This document shows positions 1 through 8,912 of a stretch of 64,000 nt of DNA, in pieces. How positions within the stretch are numbered: position 1 is the first letter of the stretch; every line of letters starts with the position of its first letter. Position numbers and translations under genes: made by a program. Source of the DNA: Kaistia soli DSM 19436 (GTDB lineage Bacteria; Pseudomonadota; Alphaproteobacteria; Rhizobiales; Kaistiaceae). Below the pieces are notes generated by a model. It was given only the letters and a program-made list of their open reading frames with translations, made no database searches and was not told the origin of the DNA. The DNA lies in assembly GCF_900129325.1 (NCBI RefSeq), contig NZ_FQUP01000003.1, positions 656,364-720,363 of the forward strand. The letters are read 5' to 3'.

Positions 1-826
1 ATTCGACCGTCCCGACCGAATCATAGCCGACCGCGCGGGCGAGCGCCGCAGCCTGCTCGCCCATTGCGCGCCGCGTCGCGGCATCGAGCAGCGGCGACGG
101 CGCTTCCTCGATGACCTTCTGATTGCGGCGCTGGATCGAGCATTCGCGCTCGCCGAGATAGACGACATTGCCGTGCCTGTCGGCGAGAAGCTGGATCTCG
201 ACATGGCGCGGATCGGTGATGAACTTCTCAATGAAGACGCGGTCGTCTCCGAAGGAGGAACGCGCCTCCGAGGTCGCGGCACGAAAACCCTCGCGCACGG
301 AGGCCTCGTCGCGAGCGATGCGCATGCCTTTGCCACCGCCGCCGGCCGAGGCCTTGATCATAACGGGAAAACCGATGTCGCGCGCAATGCGGGCCGCCTC
401 CTCGTCGTCGGCGATGACGCCGAGATGACCGGGAACGGTTGAAACGCCCGCGGCCGCCGCGACGCGCTTTGATTCGATCTTGTCGCCCATGGCCGCCATC
501 GCACGCGCGTTGGGACCGATGAAGGCGATGCCCGCAGCTTCCAGAGCCTCGGGAAAGGCCGGGCGCTCGGACAGGAAGCCATAGCCCGGATGCACCGCCT
601 CGGCCCCGGACCGGCGCGCGGCGTCGACGATGCGGTCGATGACCAGATAAGACTGGCTAGCGGCGGCCGGCCCGATGGCGACGGCCTCGTCGGCCATCTC
701 GACATGCAGCGCGTCGCGATCGGCTTCAGAATAGACCGCCACAGTCCGGATGCCGAGGCGGCGCGCAGTGCGGATCACACGGCAGGCAATCTCGCCACGG
801 TTGGCGATCAGGATCTTGCCGAACAT
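1..826 (-). CDS. pccA: Propionyl/acetyl-CoA carboxylase, biotin carboxylase (alpha) subunit, 5' part
   Basis: The first 275 residues of an acyl-CoA carboxylase alpha subunit are visible; the gene runs off the left edge, so only about 40% of the usual length (around 670 residues) is seen. It starts [19 protein letters not shown], the typical biotin carboxylase N-terminus, followed by HPGYGFLSE (about residues 79-87) and the ATP-grasp loop GGGGKGM (about 162-168). The family carboxylates biotin with bicarbonate and ATP and hands the carboxyl group to the beta subunit. The matching beta subunit lies at 4352-5896 on the same strand, so propionyl-CoA to methylmalonyl-CoA is the likely reaction. 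The biotin carrier domain cannot be checked here. Confidence 0.93.
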   Translation of the reverse strand, partial: MFGKILIANRGEIACRVIRTARRLGIRTVAVYSEADRDALHVEMADEAVAIGPAAASQSYLVIDRIVDAARRSGAEAVHPGYGFLSERPAFPEALEAAGIAFIGPNARAMAAMGDKIESKRVAAAAGVSTVPGHLGVIADDEEAARIARDIGFPVMIKASAGGGGKGMRIARDEASVREGFRAATSEARSSFGDDRVFIEKFITDPRHVEIQLLADRHGNVVYLGERECSIQRRNQKVIEEAPSPLLDAATRRAMGEQAAALARAVGYDSVGTVE

Positions 827-1053
827 TCCACACCCCGCATTGCCGAAGCCGTTGTCTTCCAGCTCTTCCTTCACATCTTCTAGGGCGGGCCAGCCATTGC
901 CGCAATCCGGCGCGCCGATAGGCGCTGCCATTTCAGGGCCGTGATTGTTCTGATAAGTTGAAGCTTGGGCGCGACGGCTGGGCTGGCGTTGCGCTCCGGG
1001 CGCGCCTTGGACATTGGATGTCGGGGCGCGATTGATTTTGGAGTGTGCCGCAA

Positions 1054-1992
1054 ATGGCCCCGGTCAGCCGCATCCTGGTCGCAGCGTTCGCCATGGCGAT
1101 CCTCGCTTTGCCGATGGCCGAACTTGGCTATGTTGGGGCGATGCCGATCCATCACCCTTTGCTGCCGAAGCCGGATCATGCGGGCTTCGCCTCGGTCAAC
1201 GGCCTGAAGATCTGGTACGGGATCTATAATCCCAAGGGACCAGATCCGGTCATCCTGCTGCATGGTGGACTTGGCAGCTCGGTCGATTGGCGCAACCAGA
1301 TTCCCGCGCTTGTCGGCAAGCACAAGGTGATCGTCGCGGACAGCCGCGGCCAAGGCCGCAGCACGCGTGCCGGGCAGCCCATCAGCTATGATCTGATGAT
1401 GGGCGACGTGCTGGCATTGATGGATCATCTCAAGATCAAGAAGGCTGCCTTCGCCGGCTGGAGCGACGGCGGCATCATCGCGCTCGACATCGCGATCCAT
1501 CATCCCGACCGTATCAGCAAGCTCTTCACCTATGGCGCCAATTTCAGCCCCGAGGGGCTTATTCCCGATCCGAGCGCGACGGCCATGTCCACACTGCGGA
1601 TCGAGATGGCGAGCCTTGTCGACGAGCATGCCGAAACGGTCCGCGACGTGACCGAGATGTGGAACGAGGAGCCGGACTTCACGCCGGAGCAGCTTGGCAG
1701 CATCCATATCCCGACCATGATCGCAGACGGCGCGCACGAAGAGGCGATCAAGCCGGAACACACGCGCGAACTGGCCGAGATGATTCCCGGCGCCGAACTT
1801 GCGATCCTGCCGAATGTCGGCCATTCCGGGCTTCTCGAAGATCCGGCCGATTTCAACAAGCTGCTGGTCGGCTTTCTCGACGGCACGTCCCGCGCGCCGG
1901 CGGAGAACGCCGACCTCTCGAGCGCGCAGGCAGCGCCGACGCCATCCGTTTCCACTCGCGCAACCGAAACCACGACGGAACTTGCACCATGA
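1054..1992 (+). CDS. Alpha/beta hydrolase, probably exported or membrane-anchored
   Basis: A 312-residue alpha/beta hydrolase. A hydrophobic N-terminus (residues 5-28) looks like a signal peptide or anchor. The oxyanion turn HGGLGSS is at about 70-76, the nucleophile elbow GWSDGG at 135-140 (Ser137), the probable acid in IADGAHE and the catalytic His in NVGHSG. I chose ATG 1054, which has GGAG about 10 bases upstream, over the in-frame GTG at 1045. The stop overlaps the next gene by ATGA, so the two are co-transcribed. A polar tail of about 35 residues rich in Ala, Thr and Ser follows the catalytic domain. The substrate cannot be inferred. Confidence 0.85.
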   Translation: MAPVSRILVAAFAMAILALPMAELGYVGAMPIHHPLLPKPDHAGFASVNGLKIWYGIYNPKGPDPVILLHGGLGSSVDWRNQIPALVGKHKVIVADSRGQGRSTRAGQPISYDLMMGDVLALMDHLKIKKAAFAGWSDGGIIALDIAIHHPDRISKLFTYGANFSPEGLIPDPSATAMSTLRIEMASLVDEHAETVRDVTEMWNEEPDFTPEQLGSIHIPTMIADGAHEEAIKPEHTRELAEMIPGAELAILPNVGHSGLLEDPADFNKLLVGFLDGTSRAPAENADLSSAQAAPTPSVSTRATETTTELAP

Positions 1993-2585
1993 AGATCCTT
2001 CTCGTCGGCGCGTCCGGCGTCCTCGGCTCGGCCATCGCGCAGGAGCTCGGCCCGCGCCATGAAATCATCCGCGCAGGCCGCAGCGGGGCGGATATCGCCG
2101 TAGACATCACCGATGCCAACGCCATTCGCGCGGCCTTCGAGAAGGTCGGTACCGTCGACGCCATCGTCTCCGCGGCCGGCAAGGTGAAATTCGCGCCGCT
2201 CGCGCAGATGTCGTCCGAGGATTATGGCGCTGGCATCGCCGACAAGCTCATGGGCCAGGTCAACCTAGTCCTGATCGGCCAGCGCTACCTGTCCGAGCGC
2301 GGCTCCTTCACCCTGACGAGCGGCGTGCTCTCGCATGACCCGATCGTCGCGGGATCGTCGGCCTCGATGGTGAATGGCGCCATCGACAGCTTCGTCCGCG
2401 CCGCCGCGATCGAATTGATGCCCCAGCGCATCAACGCGGTCAGTCCCGGCGTACTGACCGAATCGATGGCAGGATACGGCCCGTTCTTCCGCGGCCATGA
2501 GCCCGTGCCGGCGGCCCGCGCCGCCCTTGCCTTCTCCAAGAGCGTCGAAGGCGCGCTCACCGGCCAGGTCTTCTCGGTTCTCTGA
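1989..2585 (+). CDS. Short SDR-family oxidoreductase lacking the usual Tyr/Lys
   Basis: A 198-residue NAD(P)-binding Rossmann protein starting [17 protein letters not shown], with the glycine motif at residues 7-13 and an Asn-Ala-like turn replaced by SAAG. The start is set by the 4-base ATGA overlap with the hydrolase. The segment where classical SDRs have YxxxK reads GSSASMVNGA, so neither Tyr nor Lys is present. The later features (AAIELMPQRINAVSPG) are typical of the family. It belongs to a set of short (about 200-residue) SDRs with a divergent active site. It may act on a substrate linked to the upstream hydrolase, but this is inference. Confidence 0.82.
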   Translation: MKILLVGASGVLGSAIAQELGPRHEIIRAGRSGADIAVDITDANAIRAAFEKVGTVDAIVSAAGKVKFAPLAQMSSEDYGAGIADKLMGQVNLVLIGQRYLSERGSFTLTSGVLSHDPIVAGSSASMVNGAIDSFVRAAAIELMPQRINAVSPGVLTESMAGYGPFFRGHEPVPAARAALAFSKSVEGALTGQVFSVL

Positions 2586-2593
2586 CAATCACG

Positions 2594-3466
2594 ATGGCTG
2601 GACAATCTGCGGTCTGCCTCGATCGCCTCGATCGGCGGGCGAGCGGCCGAACGCTGATCATGGGCGTCGTCAACGTGACGCCGGACAGCTTCTCCGACGG
2701 AGGCGACCACTTCGCGCTCGCGGCCGCCATCGCCGGCGGTAGACGACTCGCCTCGGAAGGCGCCGACATCCTCGACATCGGCGGCGAATCGACTCGCCCC
2801 GGGGCGACGCCCGTCGACGAGGCGACCGAACGCGCGCGCGTGCTTCCCGTGATCGAGGCGCTCGCTGGCAATGGCCCCTTGCTATCGATCGACACCTACA
2901 AGGCGAGCGTTGCGGACGCCGCCGTGCTCGCTGGCGTTCGGATCGTCAATGACGTTACCGGCCTCCGCCGCGATCCTGCTATCGCCAATGTCGCGGCAGC
3001 GCATGACGCCGCACTCGTCATCGGGCATTGGGAGCCGGACACGCGCCATGAGGCCTCTGCCCTGCTCGACGCGATATTGCGCTTCTTCGATGCATCGATC
3101 CGGATGGCGCGGGCCGCCGGTGTCGCCGACAGGCGGATGATTCTCGATCCGGGCATCGGCTTCGGGAAGAATACGACCGAGGAAAACGTCGCCGTTCTCG
3201 CCGGGCTGGACCGGCTGGTGGCGCTCGGCTATCCCGTGCTGGCCGGTGCGTCGCGCAAGCGCTTCATCGGCGCCTTGACGGGGCGCCAGCCCAAGGAACG
3301 GCTGGCGGGGTCGCTCGCCGCTCATATCCTCGCGGCAACGCGCGGCGCCTCGATCATTCGCGCGCATGACGTCGCGGCGCATCGCGAGGGGCTGGCGGTT
3401 GCCGACGCAATCCTCGCGGCGGACACCCCGAAGACGACCGGAGAACCATGGCCGACCGCATCCTGA
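2594..3466 (+). CDS. folP: Dihydropteroate synthase
   Basis: 290 residues. It catalyses condensation of p-aminobenzoate with the pterin diphosphate in folate synthesis and is the sulfonamide target. Visible hallmarks are MGVVNVTPDSFSDGG (about residues 23-37), DIGGESTRPGA, the NDVTG motif, the DPGIGFGK pterin site and the ASRKRFIG loop. It begins 8 bases after the SDR gene, and its 3' end overlaps folB by 19 bases, so folP-folB-folK form one translationally coupled folate operon. Length and motifs are normal. Confidence 0.97.
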   Translation: MAGQSAVCLDRLDRRASGRTLIMGVVNVTPDSFSDGGDHFALAAAIAGGRRLASEGADILDIGGESTRPGATPVDEATERARVLPVIEALAGNGPLLSIDTYKASVADAAVLAGVRIVNDVTGLRRDPAIANVAAAHDAALVIGHWEPDTRHEASALLDAILRFFDASIRMARAAGVADRRMILDPGIGFGKNTTEENVAVLAGLDRLVALGYPVLAGASRKRFIGALTGRQPKERLAGSLAAHILAATRGASIIRAHDVAAHREGLAVADAILAADTPKTTGEPWPTAS

Positions 3467-3819
3467 TCAGCGACCTGCGCTATTTCGCCTTCCACGGACT
3501 GCTGCCCGAGGAGACGACTCTCGGCCAGCGCTTTCGCATCGACCTAGCTTGCGAGCTCGATCTTTCTGAAGCGGGCACGACCGACGACATGACGAAGTCG
3601 GTGCATTACGGGCACCTGATCGCGACCGTCGAGCGGGTCGCCACCACGCGCCGCTTCAAGCTGATCGAGGCGCTGGCCGAGGCGATCGCGACCGAGCTCT
3701 TCGCCGATTTTGCACGGATCGAGGCGGTTTCTGTCACCGTCACCAAGCCGGAAGCCCCGGTCCCCTCGGCGACCGGCGTCGTCGCTGTGTCGATCGAGCG
3801 GAGGCGGTCCCGTGCCTGA
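3448..3819 (+). CDS. folB: Dihydroneopterin aldolase
   Basis: 123 residues, the normal size for the family, which converts 7,8-dihydroneopterin to 6-hydroxymethyl-dihydropterin. Family features are the N-terminal DLRYFAFHGLLPEE segment carrying the conserved catalytic-region Glu, the VHYGHL region and the C-terminal VTKPEAP motif. ATG 3448 lies inside the end of folP and its stop lies 8 bases inside folK, so it is the middle gene of the folate operon. Confidence 0.95.
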   Translation: MADRILISDLRYFAFHGLLPEETTLGQRFRIDLACELDLSEAGTTDDMTKSVHYGHLIATVERVATTRRFKLIEALAEAIATELFADFARIEAVSVTVTKPEAPVPSATGVVAVSIERRRSRA

Positions 3820-4309
3820 GGCGTTTCTTGGGCTCGGCAGTAATCTCGGCGACCGGCATGCGCTTCTGCAAGCCGCAGTCGACGCGCTGGCGGCAGCAGA
3901 CGGCGTCATCGTCCGTGCCGCCTCGCCGATCTACGAGACGCCGCCCTGGGGTCCGGTGCCGCAGGGGCCTTATCTCAACGCCTGTGTCGCGGTGGAAACC
4001 AGCCTGCCGGCGCGTGCGCTGCTCGATCTCGGCCTTTCCATCGAGCGCGAACATGGTCGCGAACGCGCCGTCAGGTGGGGGCCGCGCACGCTCGATATCG
4101 ATCTTCTCGCCTATGGCGCGGCAGCGATCGACGAGCCGGGACTGGTGGTGCCACATCCGCGAATGACTGAGCGAGCCTTCGTTCTGGTACCGCTCGCCGA
4201 TATTGCGCCCGAGCTTGCCTTCGCGGGCAAACCCATCGGCGCCTGGCTCGGCCTGCTCGACACAAGCACAATCGTCCCCCGCCACGATCTGCCGCCGTTG
4301 GTTGCGTGA
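3812..4309 (+). CDS. folK: 2-amino-4-hydroxy-6-hydroxymethyl-dihydropteridine diphosphokinase
   Basis: 165 residues from a GTG start at 3812 that overlaps folB by 8 bases; this start gives the canonical N-terminus (M)PEAFLGLGSNLGDR. Pyrophosphoryl transfer from ATP makes the diphosphate used by FolP. Other hallmarks are YETPPWG, the RWGPRTLDIDLL signature with the two Mg-binding Asp, and the PHPRMTERAFVLVPL motif. It ends the folP-folB-folK operon and converges on pccB with 42 bases between. Confidence 0.96.
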   Translation: MPEAFLGLGSNLGDRHALLQAAVDALAAADGVIVRAASPIYETPPWGPVPQGPYLNACVAVETSLPARALLDLGLSIEREHGRERAVRWGPRTLDIDLLAYGAAAIDEPGLVVPHPRMTERAFVLVPLADIAPELAFAGKPIGAWLGLLDTSTIVPRHDLPPLVA

Positions 4310-4351
4310 CGCTGCGACACGCTCCCGAAAAATGCCTGTTAAATCAATTAA

Positions 4352-5896
4352 CTACAACGGAATGTTGTCGTGCTTCTTCCAGGGGTTCTCGAGGCTTTTG
4401 CCGCGCAGCAGGCGGAGCGCCGCCGCGATGCGGCGGCGGGTCGAGTGCGGCATGATCACCTCATCGATATAGCCACGCTCGGCCGCGACGAAGGGTGACA
4501 GGAAGCGATCCTCGTATTCCCTGGTCCGAGCAGCCAGCGCATCGGCATCGCCGTTCGTCGCGCGGAAGATGATCTCGACGGCGCCCTTCGCGCCCATCAC
4601 CGCAATCTGCGCCGACGGCCACGCGTAATTGATGTCGCCGCGCAGGTGTTTCGAGGCCATGACGTCATAGGCTCCGCCATAGGCCTTGCGCGTGATGACC
4701 GTGATCTTCGGGACGGTCGCCTCGCCATAGGCGAAGAGCAGCTTGGCGCCATGCTTGATCAGGCCGCCATATTCCTGAGCCGTACCCGGCAGGAAGCCCG
4801 GCACGTCGACGAAGGTGACGAGGGGGATTGAGAAAGCGTCGCAGAAGCGTACGAAGCGTGCGGCCTTGCGCGACGCATCGCTATCGAGAACGCCGGCCAG
4901 GACCATCGGCTGGTTGGCGACGAAGCCCACCGTGCGCCCCTCGATACGGCCGAGCCCGGTCACGATATTCTTCGCGAACGCCGCCTGAATCTCGAAGAAG
5001 TCGGCCTCGTCGACGACCTTCAGAATCAATTCCTTGATGTCGTAGGGCTTGTTCGCGTTGTCGGGCACGAGCGTGTCGAGCGACATCTCGATGCGGTCGG
5101 CCGGATCGTCGGTCTCGATCTCGGGAAGCGGCGCCCGGTTGTTCATCGGCAGGAGATCGACGAGCCGGCGCATCGCGACAAGCGCTTCGACATCGTTGTC
5201 ATAGGCGCCGTCGGCGATCGAGGAGCGCGTCGTATGCACGCTCGCCCCGCCGAGTTCCTCGGCCGTTACGGTCTCGTTGGTGACCGTCTTCACCACGTCG
5301 GGGCCGGTGACGAACATGTAGCTCGAATGGCGGACCATGAAGATGAAGTCGGTCATCGCCGGCGAATAGACGTCGCCGCCGGCGCAGGGGCCCATGATGA
5401 CCGAGATCTGCGGGATGACGCCGGAAGCCAGCACGTTGCGCTGGAACACCTCGCCATAGCCGCCGAGCGCCGCGACTCCCTCCTGGATGCGCGCCCCGCC
5501 GGCATCGAACAGCCCGATGATCGGCGCGCCGTTCTTCAGCGCCATGTCCTGAAGCTTGGTGATCTTTTCGGCATGCGCCTCCGACAGCGAACCGCCGAAG
5601 ACCGTGAAATCCTTGGCGAACACGAAGATCGGGCGACCGTTGACCGTTCCCCAGCCGGTGACGACGCCGTCGCCGGCGATCTTGGTCTTTTCCATGCCGA
5701 AATCGATCGCCCGGTGCTGGACGAACATGCCGAATTCCTCGAAGGAGCCTTCGTCGAGCAGGATTTCGATGCGCTCGCGTGCCGTCAGCTTCGACTTCGC
5801 ATGCTGCGCGGCAATCCGCTTCTCGCCGCCGCCAAGCCGGGCGCCCGCCCGCCGTGCCTCCAGCTCTTCCAGGATATGCTTCACCGCATCCTCCAC
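4352..5896 (-). CDS. pccB: Propionyl-CoA carboxylase, carboxyltransferase (beta) subunit
   Basis: 514 residues, the usual length of PccB. It transfers the carboxyl group from biotin to acyl-CoA. Both crotonase-type halves are present: the N half with [11 protein letters not shown] and [14 protein letters not shown], the C half with DVPGFLPGT and [14 protein letters not shown]. The Asp in GGAYDVM is the residue that favours propionyl-CoA in characterised PccB proteins (acetyl-specific enzymes have Ile there), which supports propionyl-CoA as substrate. It is on the same strand as pccA but about 3.5 kb away, with plus-strand genes in between, so the two are not one transcript. Confidence 0.95.
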   Translation of the reverse strand: MEDAVKHILEELEARRAGARLGGGEKRIAAQHAKSKLTARERIEILLDEGSFEEFGMFVQHRAIDFGMEKTKIAGDGVVTGWGTVNGRPIFVFAKDFTVFGGSLSEAHAEKITKLQDMALKNGAPIIGLFDAGGARIQEGVAALGGYGEVFQRNVLASGVIPQISVIMGPCAGGDVYSPAMTDFIFMVRHSSYMFVTGPDVVKTVTNETVTAEELGGASVHTTRSSIADGAYDNDVEALVAMRRLVDLLPMNNRAPLPEIETDDPADRIEMSLDTLVPDNANKPYDIKELILKVVDEADFFEIQAAFAKNIVTGLGRIEGRTVGFVANQPMVLAGVLDSDASRKAARFVRFCDAFSIPLVTFVDVPGFLPGTAQEYGGLIKHGAKLLFAYGEATVPKITVITRKAYGGAYDVMASKHLRGDINYAWPSAQIAVMGAKGAVEIIFRATNGDADALAARTREYEDRFLSPFVAAERGYIDEVIMPHSTRRRIAAALRLLRGKSLENPWKKHDNIPL

Positions 5897-6062
5897 ACTA
5901 CTCGCGCTTCGAGACTTATCGCGCCGAACGCCGATGCGGAAGCCGGATCACGAAGGGGAAAACCCAGGCGGGAAACACGGAGGTCGGCTGCATCCTCCGC
6001 GATACGCCGCTATCCTCGCGAAAGGCGGCGATCCTGCCGCCTGTCACATGGGCAGGAAGTTC

Positions 6063-6470
6063 ATGAAACCCTGGTTGATTTCGCGCGGCGCCATCGCGCT
6101 GATGGCACTCGTCGGCGGCGCGGGCCTTGCTTCGGCTGACCCGCTCGCCGGCATCTGGAATGGCCAATTCCAGCAGGTCGGCGAGGCCGGAACCTATCGC
6201 GTAACGCTCGATGCGTCCGGCGACGGCATCAAGGTCGACTATGCCGACCAATCCTGCGGTGGCACGCTCGAACCGGTCGGCGAGAAGGGCAATAGCAGCT
6301 TCTATATCGAGACGATCACCCGTGGCGGCATCGATCCTGCCACCGGCCATGGCTGCATCGGCGGCAATGTCACGCTGATCAAGGTTGGCGACACTTTCGT
6401 CTGGGGCTGGGTTGGCGAGCACAAGGGCAAGCCACTGGTGGCCTCGGCAACCCTTGAAAAGGCGAAATAG
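6063..6470 (+). CDS. Small secreted protein, unknown function
   Basis: 135 residues. ATG 6063 was chosen because AGGAAG lies just upstream and the residues that follow form a clear signal peptide (MKPWLISRGAIALMALVGG, cleavage near ASA-DP). The mature part is about 110 residues, beta-rich, Trp/Gly-rich and has two Cys (SCGG and HGCIGG) that could pair in the periplasm. I do not recognise a family. An in-frame ATG at 6048 is a less likely start. Confidence 0.72.
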   Translation: MKPWLISRGAIALMALVGGAGLASADPLAGIWNGQFQQVGEAGTYRVTLDASGDGIKVDYADQSCGGTLEPVGEKGNSSFYIETITRGGIDPATGHGCIGGNVTLIKVGDTFVWGWVGEHKGKPLVASATLEKAK

Positions 6471-6497
6471 AGCCCGGCCCCTTATCCGCCTCCGATC

Positions 6498-7271
6498 TCA
6501 ATCCCGTCCGAGCACCAGGGCGGCGGCCTGAAACTCGCGCCAGCGTGCCTCTCGACGCGCTGTCGCCTCGTCGTCCTCGCCCCACAGGCTGATCTCATAG
6601 TCCTCGTCGACATGGGCCGCTGCCCAGGCCTCGGCCGCGGTCAGGCGGCCGTGCAGCACGGCAAGCGTCAGGATGGCCGAACCAGTCAGCGTGTTGATGG
6701 TGCTGAGCGCGGCAAGCTCCAGGGCGTCGGGCGCGCCCAGCGCCTTGTCGACAGCCTCGATGGTCTCCGGAAACTGCGCGACATGGACGATGCCCTCGGC
6801 GAGCAGGAAGCGCGCGCCGAAGCGCTCATGCATCCAGTCGATCAACGGGTTCCAGGCGTCGTCCTGGAGCGCGACCAGCCGCTCTGGCGTGCCGGCGCGA
6901 TAACAGAGAAGATCGGTGCCGGCGTAGTTCAGGATTTCCGCCCGGACCGCATCGGCATTCTGCGCGACGCCGTCGATCGCGGAGTTGGCCAGTCGCGTCA
7001 CCGGCATGGTGGCGGGATCGATGACCGTGCCCTGAGCTGCCCATTCGGCGACGATCGCGGCGGCCACGCGTTGCTCGGCGACGGCCAACACCGCCTTGGC
7101 AGGCGTCTTCACCGGCCGCCCGTCGAGCTGGATCAGATAGGCACCATCAGCGCCACGCTCGTGTGCAGCGGCCTTATAGAACCGCTTAGGCAGCGCGCGG
7201 CCGCTCTCCGCTGATCGCATCGGGTCGCGCGGCTCGTGGCCCTCCGGGCCGATATCGAACGGATTGCTCAT
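6498..7271 (-). CDS. ATP12-family F1-ATPase assembly chaperone
   Basis: 257 residues, matching the ATP12 family, which in mitochondria and alphaproteobacteria binds the F1 alpha subunit before assembly. Family-typical parts are KRFYKAA near residue 30, the LDGRPVKTPAK hairpin, the MPVTRLANSAID segment and DLLCYRAGTPERL. ATG 7271 overlaps the stop of rluC (7268) by 4 bases, placing it last in a crcB-rluC-atp12 operon. It acts in the cytoplasm. Confidence 0.9.
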   Translation of the reverse strand: MSNPFDIGPEGHEPRDPMRSAESGRALPKRFYKAAAHERGADGAYLIQLDGRPVKTPAKAVLAVAEQRVAAAIVAEWAAQGTVIDPATMPVTRLANSAIDGVAQNADAVRAEILNYAGTDLLCYRAGTPERLVALQDDAWNPLIDWMHERFGARFLLAEGIVHVAQFPETIEAVDKALGAPDALELAALSTINTLTGSAILTLAVLHGRLTAAEAWAAAHVDEDYEISLWGEDDEATARREARWREFQAAALVLGRD

Positions 7272-8269
7272 TCTTCGTCCGGCTCCGCCTCCCCGCCGAG
7301 ATCGGTATCGAACCCAAGCAGGTTCCAGCTCTGCACCATATGCGGCGGCAAGGGCGCGGTGACATCGAGCGTGCCGCCCGCCGGATGCGGGATCACGATG
7401 CGGCGCGCATGCAGATGCAGCTTGTTCTGCAGGCCGCCCGGGAACGACCAGTTGGTGTCAGCCTCGAAATATTTGGGGTCGCCGATGATGGGATGGCCGA
7501 TATGGGCAGCGTGCGCACGAAGCTGATGCGTGCGGCCGGTGACCGGGCGCATCGTCAGCCAAGCCAGCGCCGGGCCGGCATTGTCGACCACCGAATAGAG
7601 CGAGACGGCGTGGCTGGCGTCGTCGTCGCCATGGCGTGCCACCTTCATCTTCTCGCCGGTCGGTCCGCCATCCTTGGCGAGCCATGTCGAGACACGCCCC
7701 TGCGGCGGGCGCGGCACGCCCTTCACCAGCGCCCAGTAGATCTTGCGCGTCGCGCGCGCCCGGAAGCTGCCGGCAAGCTTCGAGGCGGCGAGACGGGTAC
7801 GGGCAACGACCAAGACGCCGGTCGTCTCGCGGTCGAGGCGGTGGACGAGGCGCGGCTTCTGGCCCTTGGTATCGCGCAAAGCCTCGAGCATCGCGTCGAC
7901 ATGGGTCGAGAGGCCGGAACCGCCCTGCACGGCGAGACCTTGCGGCTTGTTGAAGACGAAGACGTGATCGTCTTCATAGAGGCACATGGCCATGAGTTCG
8001 TCGGCGGCGCTGCCGCGCGCGCCGGCAGGCCGGGCGACATGCGGGCTGCCGCCGGCGTCATCGACGCCCAGCGGCGGGATGCGGATGGTCTGGCCGGGAT
8101 GGACGCGGTCATTGGTCTTGGCGCGGCCGCCATCGACGCGCACCTGGCCGGAGCGCAGCAGCTTCTGCAGATGGCCGAATGAAAGGCCGGGATAGTGATC
8201 CTTGAACCAGCGATCGAGGCGCATGTCGGCCTCGTCTGGTGCCACTGTCTTGGTGACGACGGTCGCCAT
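7268..8269 (-). CDS. rluC: RluA-family 23S rRNA pseudouridine synthase (RluC/D type)
   Basis: 333 residues: an S4 RNA-binding domain at about 15-75 (LDRWFKDHYPGLSFGHLQKL, KTNDRVHPG) followed by the pseudouridine synthase domain with the catalytic motif HRLDRETTGVLV (catalytic Asp in HRLD) and RPVTGRTHQLR. S4 plus RluA fits RluC or RluD; RluC is the usual assignment in this order, and exact uridine specificity is not readable. It is coupled to the ATP12 gene by a 4-base overlap and follows crcB by 35 bases. Confidence 0.9.
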   Translation of the reverse strand: MATVVTKTVAPDEADMRLDRWFKDHYPGLSFGHLQKLLRSGQVRVDGGRAKTNDRVHPGQTIRIPPLGVDDAGGSPHVARPAGARGSAADELMAMCLYEDDHVFVFNKPQGLAVQGGSGLSTHVDAMLEALRDTKGQKPRLVHRLDRETTGVLVVARTRLAASKLAGSFRARATRKIYWALVKGVPRPPQGRVSTWLAKDGGPTGEKMKVARHGDDDASHAVSLYSVVDNAGPALAWLTMRPVTGRTHQLRAHAAHIGHPIIGDPKYFEADTNWSFPGGLQNKLHLHARRIVIPHPAGGTLDVTAPLPPHMVQSWNLLGFDTDLGGEAEPDEE

Positions 8270-8304
8270 GATCGGGGATGTCCTTCTTCTGAAGGCGCCT
8301 CATA

Positions 8305-8691
8305 TCATCCGGCAAGCCCTCTGACGAGCGCAAGCCCGCCGGCAAGACCGGCAAGGCCGAGCACGAGCGAACCGCCGACATAGAGGACTGCCGCCATCGG
8401 GGCGCCACGCTCCCATAGATAGATGGCGTCGAGGGAGAAAGTGGAAAAGGTGGTGAAGCCGCCGAGCACGCCGGTCGTCAGGAAAATCCGCAGTTCCTGC
8501 GTGCCGGCCGGCCCCGGCCTCAGGACAAACCAGGCCGCGATGACGCCCATCAGGAACGAGCCGAGGATATTGATGGCCATGGTCGCCCACGGAAAATCGA
8601 AACTGAACAAGCGGGTCGCCTGAACACCGATCGCATAGCGAATGACGCCGCCGATACCGGCGCCGATAAAGACAAGGGCTGCGAGAAGCAT
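8305..8691 (-). CDS. crcB: CrcB/FluC fluoride channel
   Basis: 128 residues, normal for a FluC subunit, with four membrane helices. Signature elements are GGVIRYA near the N-terminus, INILGSFLMG and the GFTTFSTFS motif with the pore Phe and Thr/Ser. The family works as an antiparallel dimer exporting fluoride. I took ATG 8691; a longer in-frame reading upstream has no conserved sequence. No fluoride riboswitch is visible upstream. Confidence 0.92.
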   Translation of the reverse strand: MLLAALVFIGAGIGGVIRYAIGVQATRLFSFDFPWATMAINILGSFLMGVIAAWFVLRPGPAGTQELRIFLTTGVLGGFTTFSTFSLDAIYLWERGAPMAAVLYVGGSLVLGLAGLAGGLALVRGLAG

Positions 8692-8912
8692 GCGAGATTT
8701 CCGGGAGCAACAGGAAGGCTGGCGTCCATCATAGGATGGAAGCCGCGTTCTGAAAGGGCTGCGGGACGTGACATGATGAACAGAGCCTGCACCACGCCTT
8801 GAGGAGTTGTGGGCGCTGTTCTTGCTCTCGCCATGAACTTGTTTACAAAATGCCGGCCGGACGTGCATCGGCGGCGTTGCCGGCGCCAAGAAACCGTTCC
8901 CTGGAGGACATA

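Noticed and set aside
880..1824. 314-codon minus-strand frame opposite the alpha/beta hydrolase
   Set aside because: Sequence is low-complexity Arg/Asp/His as expected of an antisense shadow; the plus-strand hydrolase has clear motifs.
8692..8912. Fluoride riboswitch upstream of crcB
   Set aside because: The conserved GGCGAUGG-type start and pseudoknot sequence of the crcB motif are not present on the minus strand.
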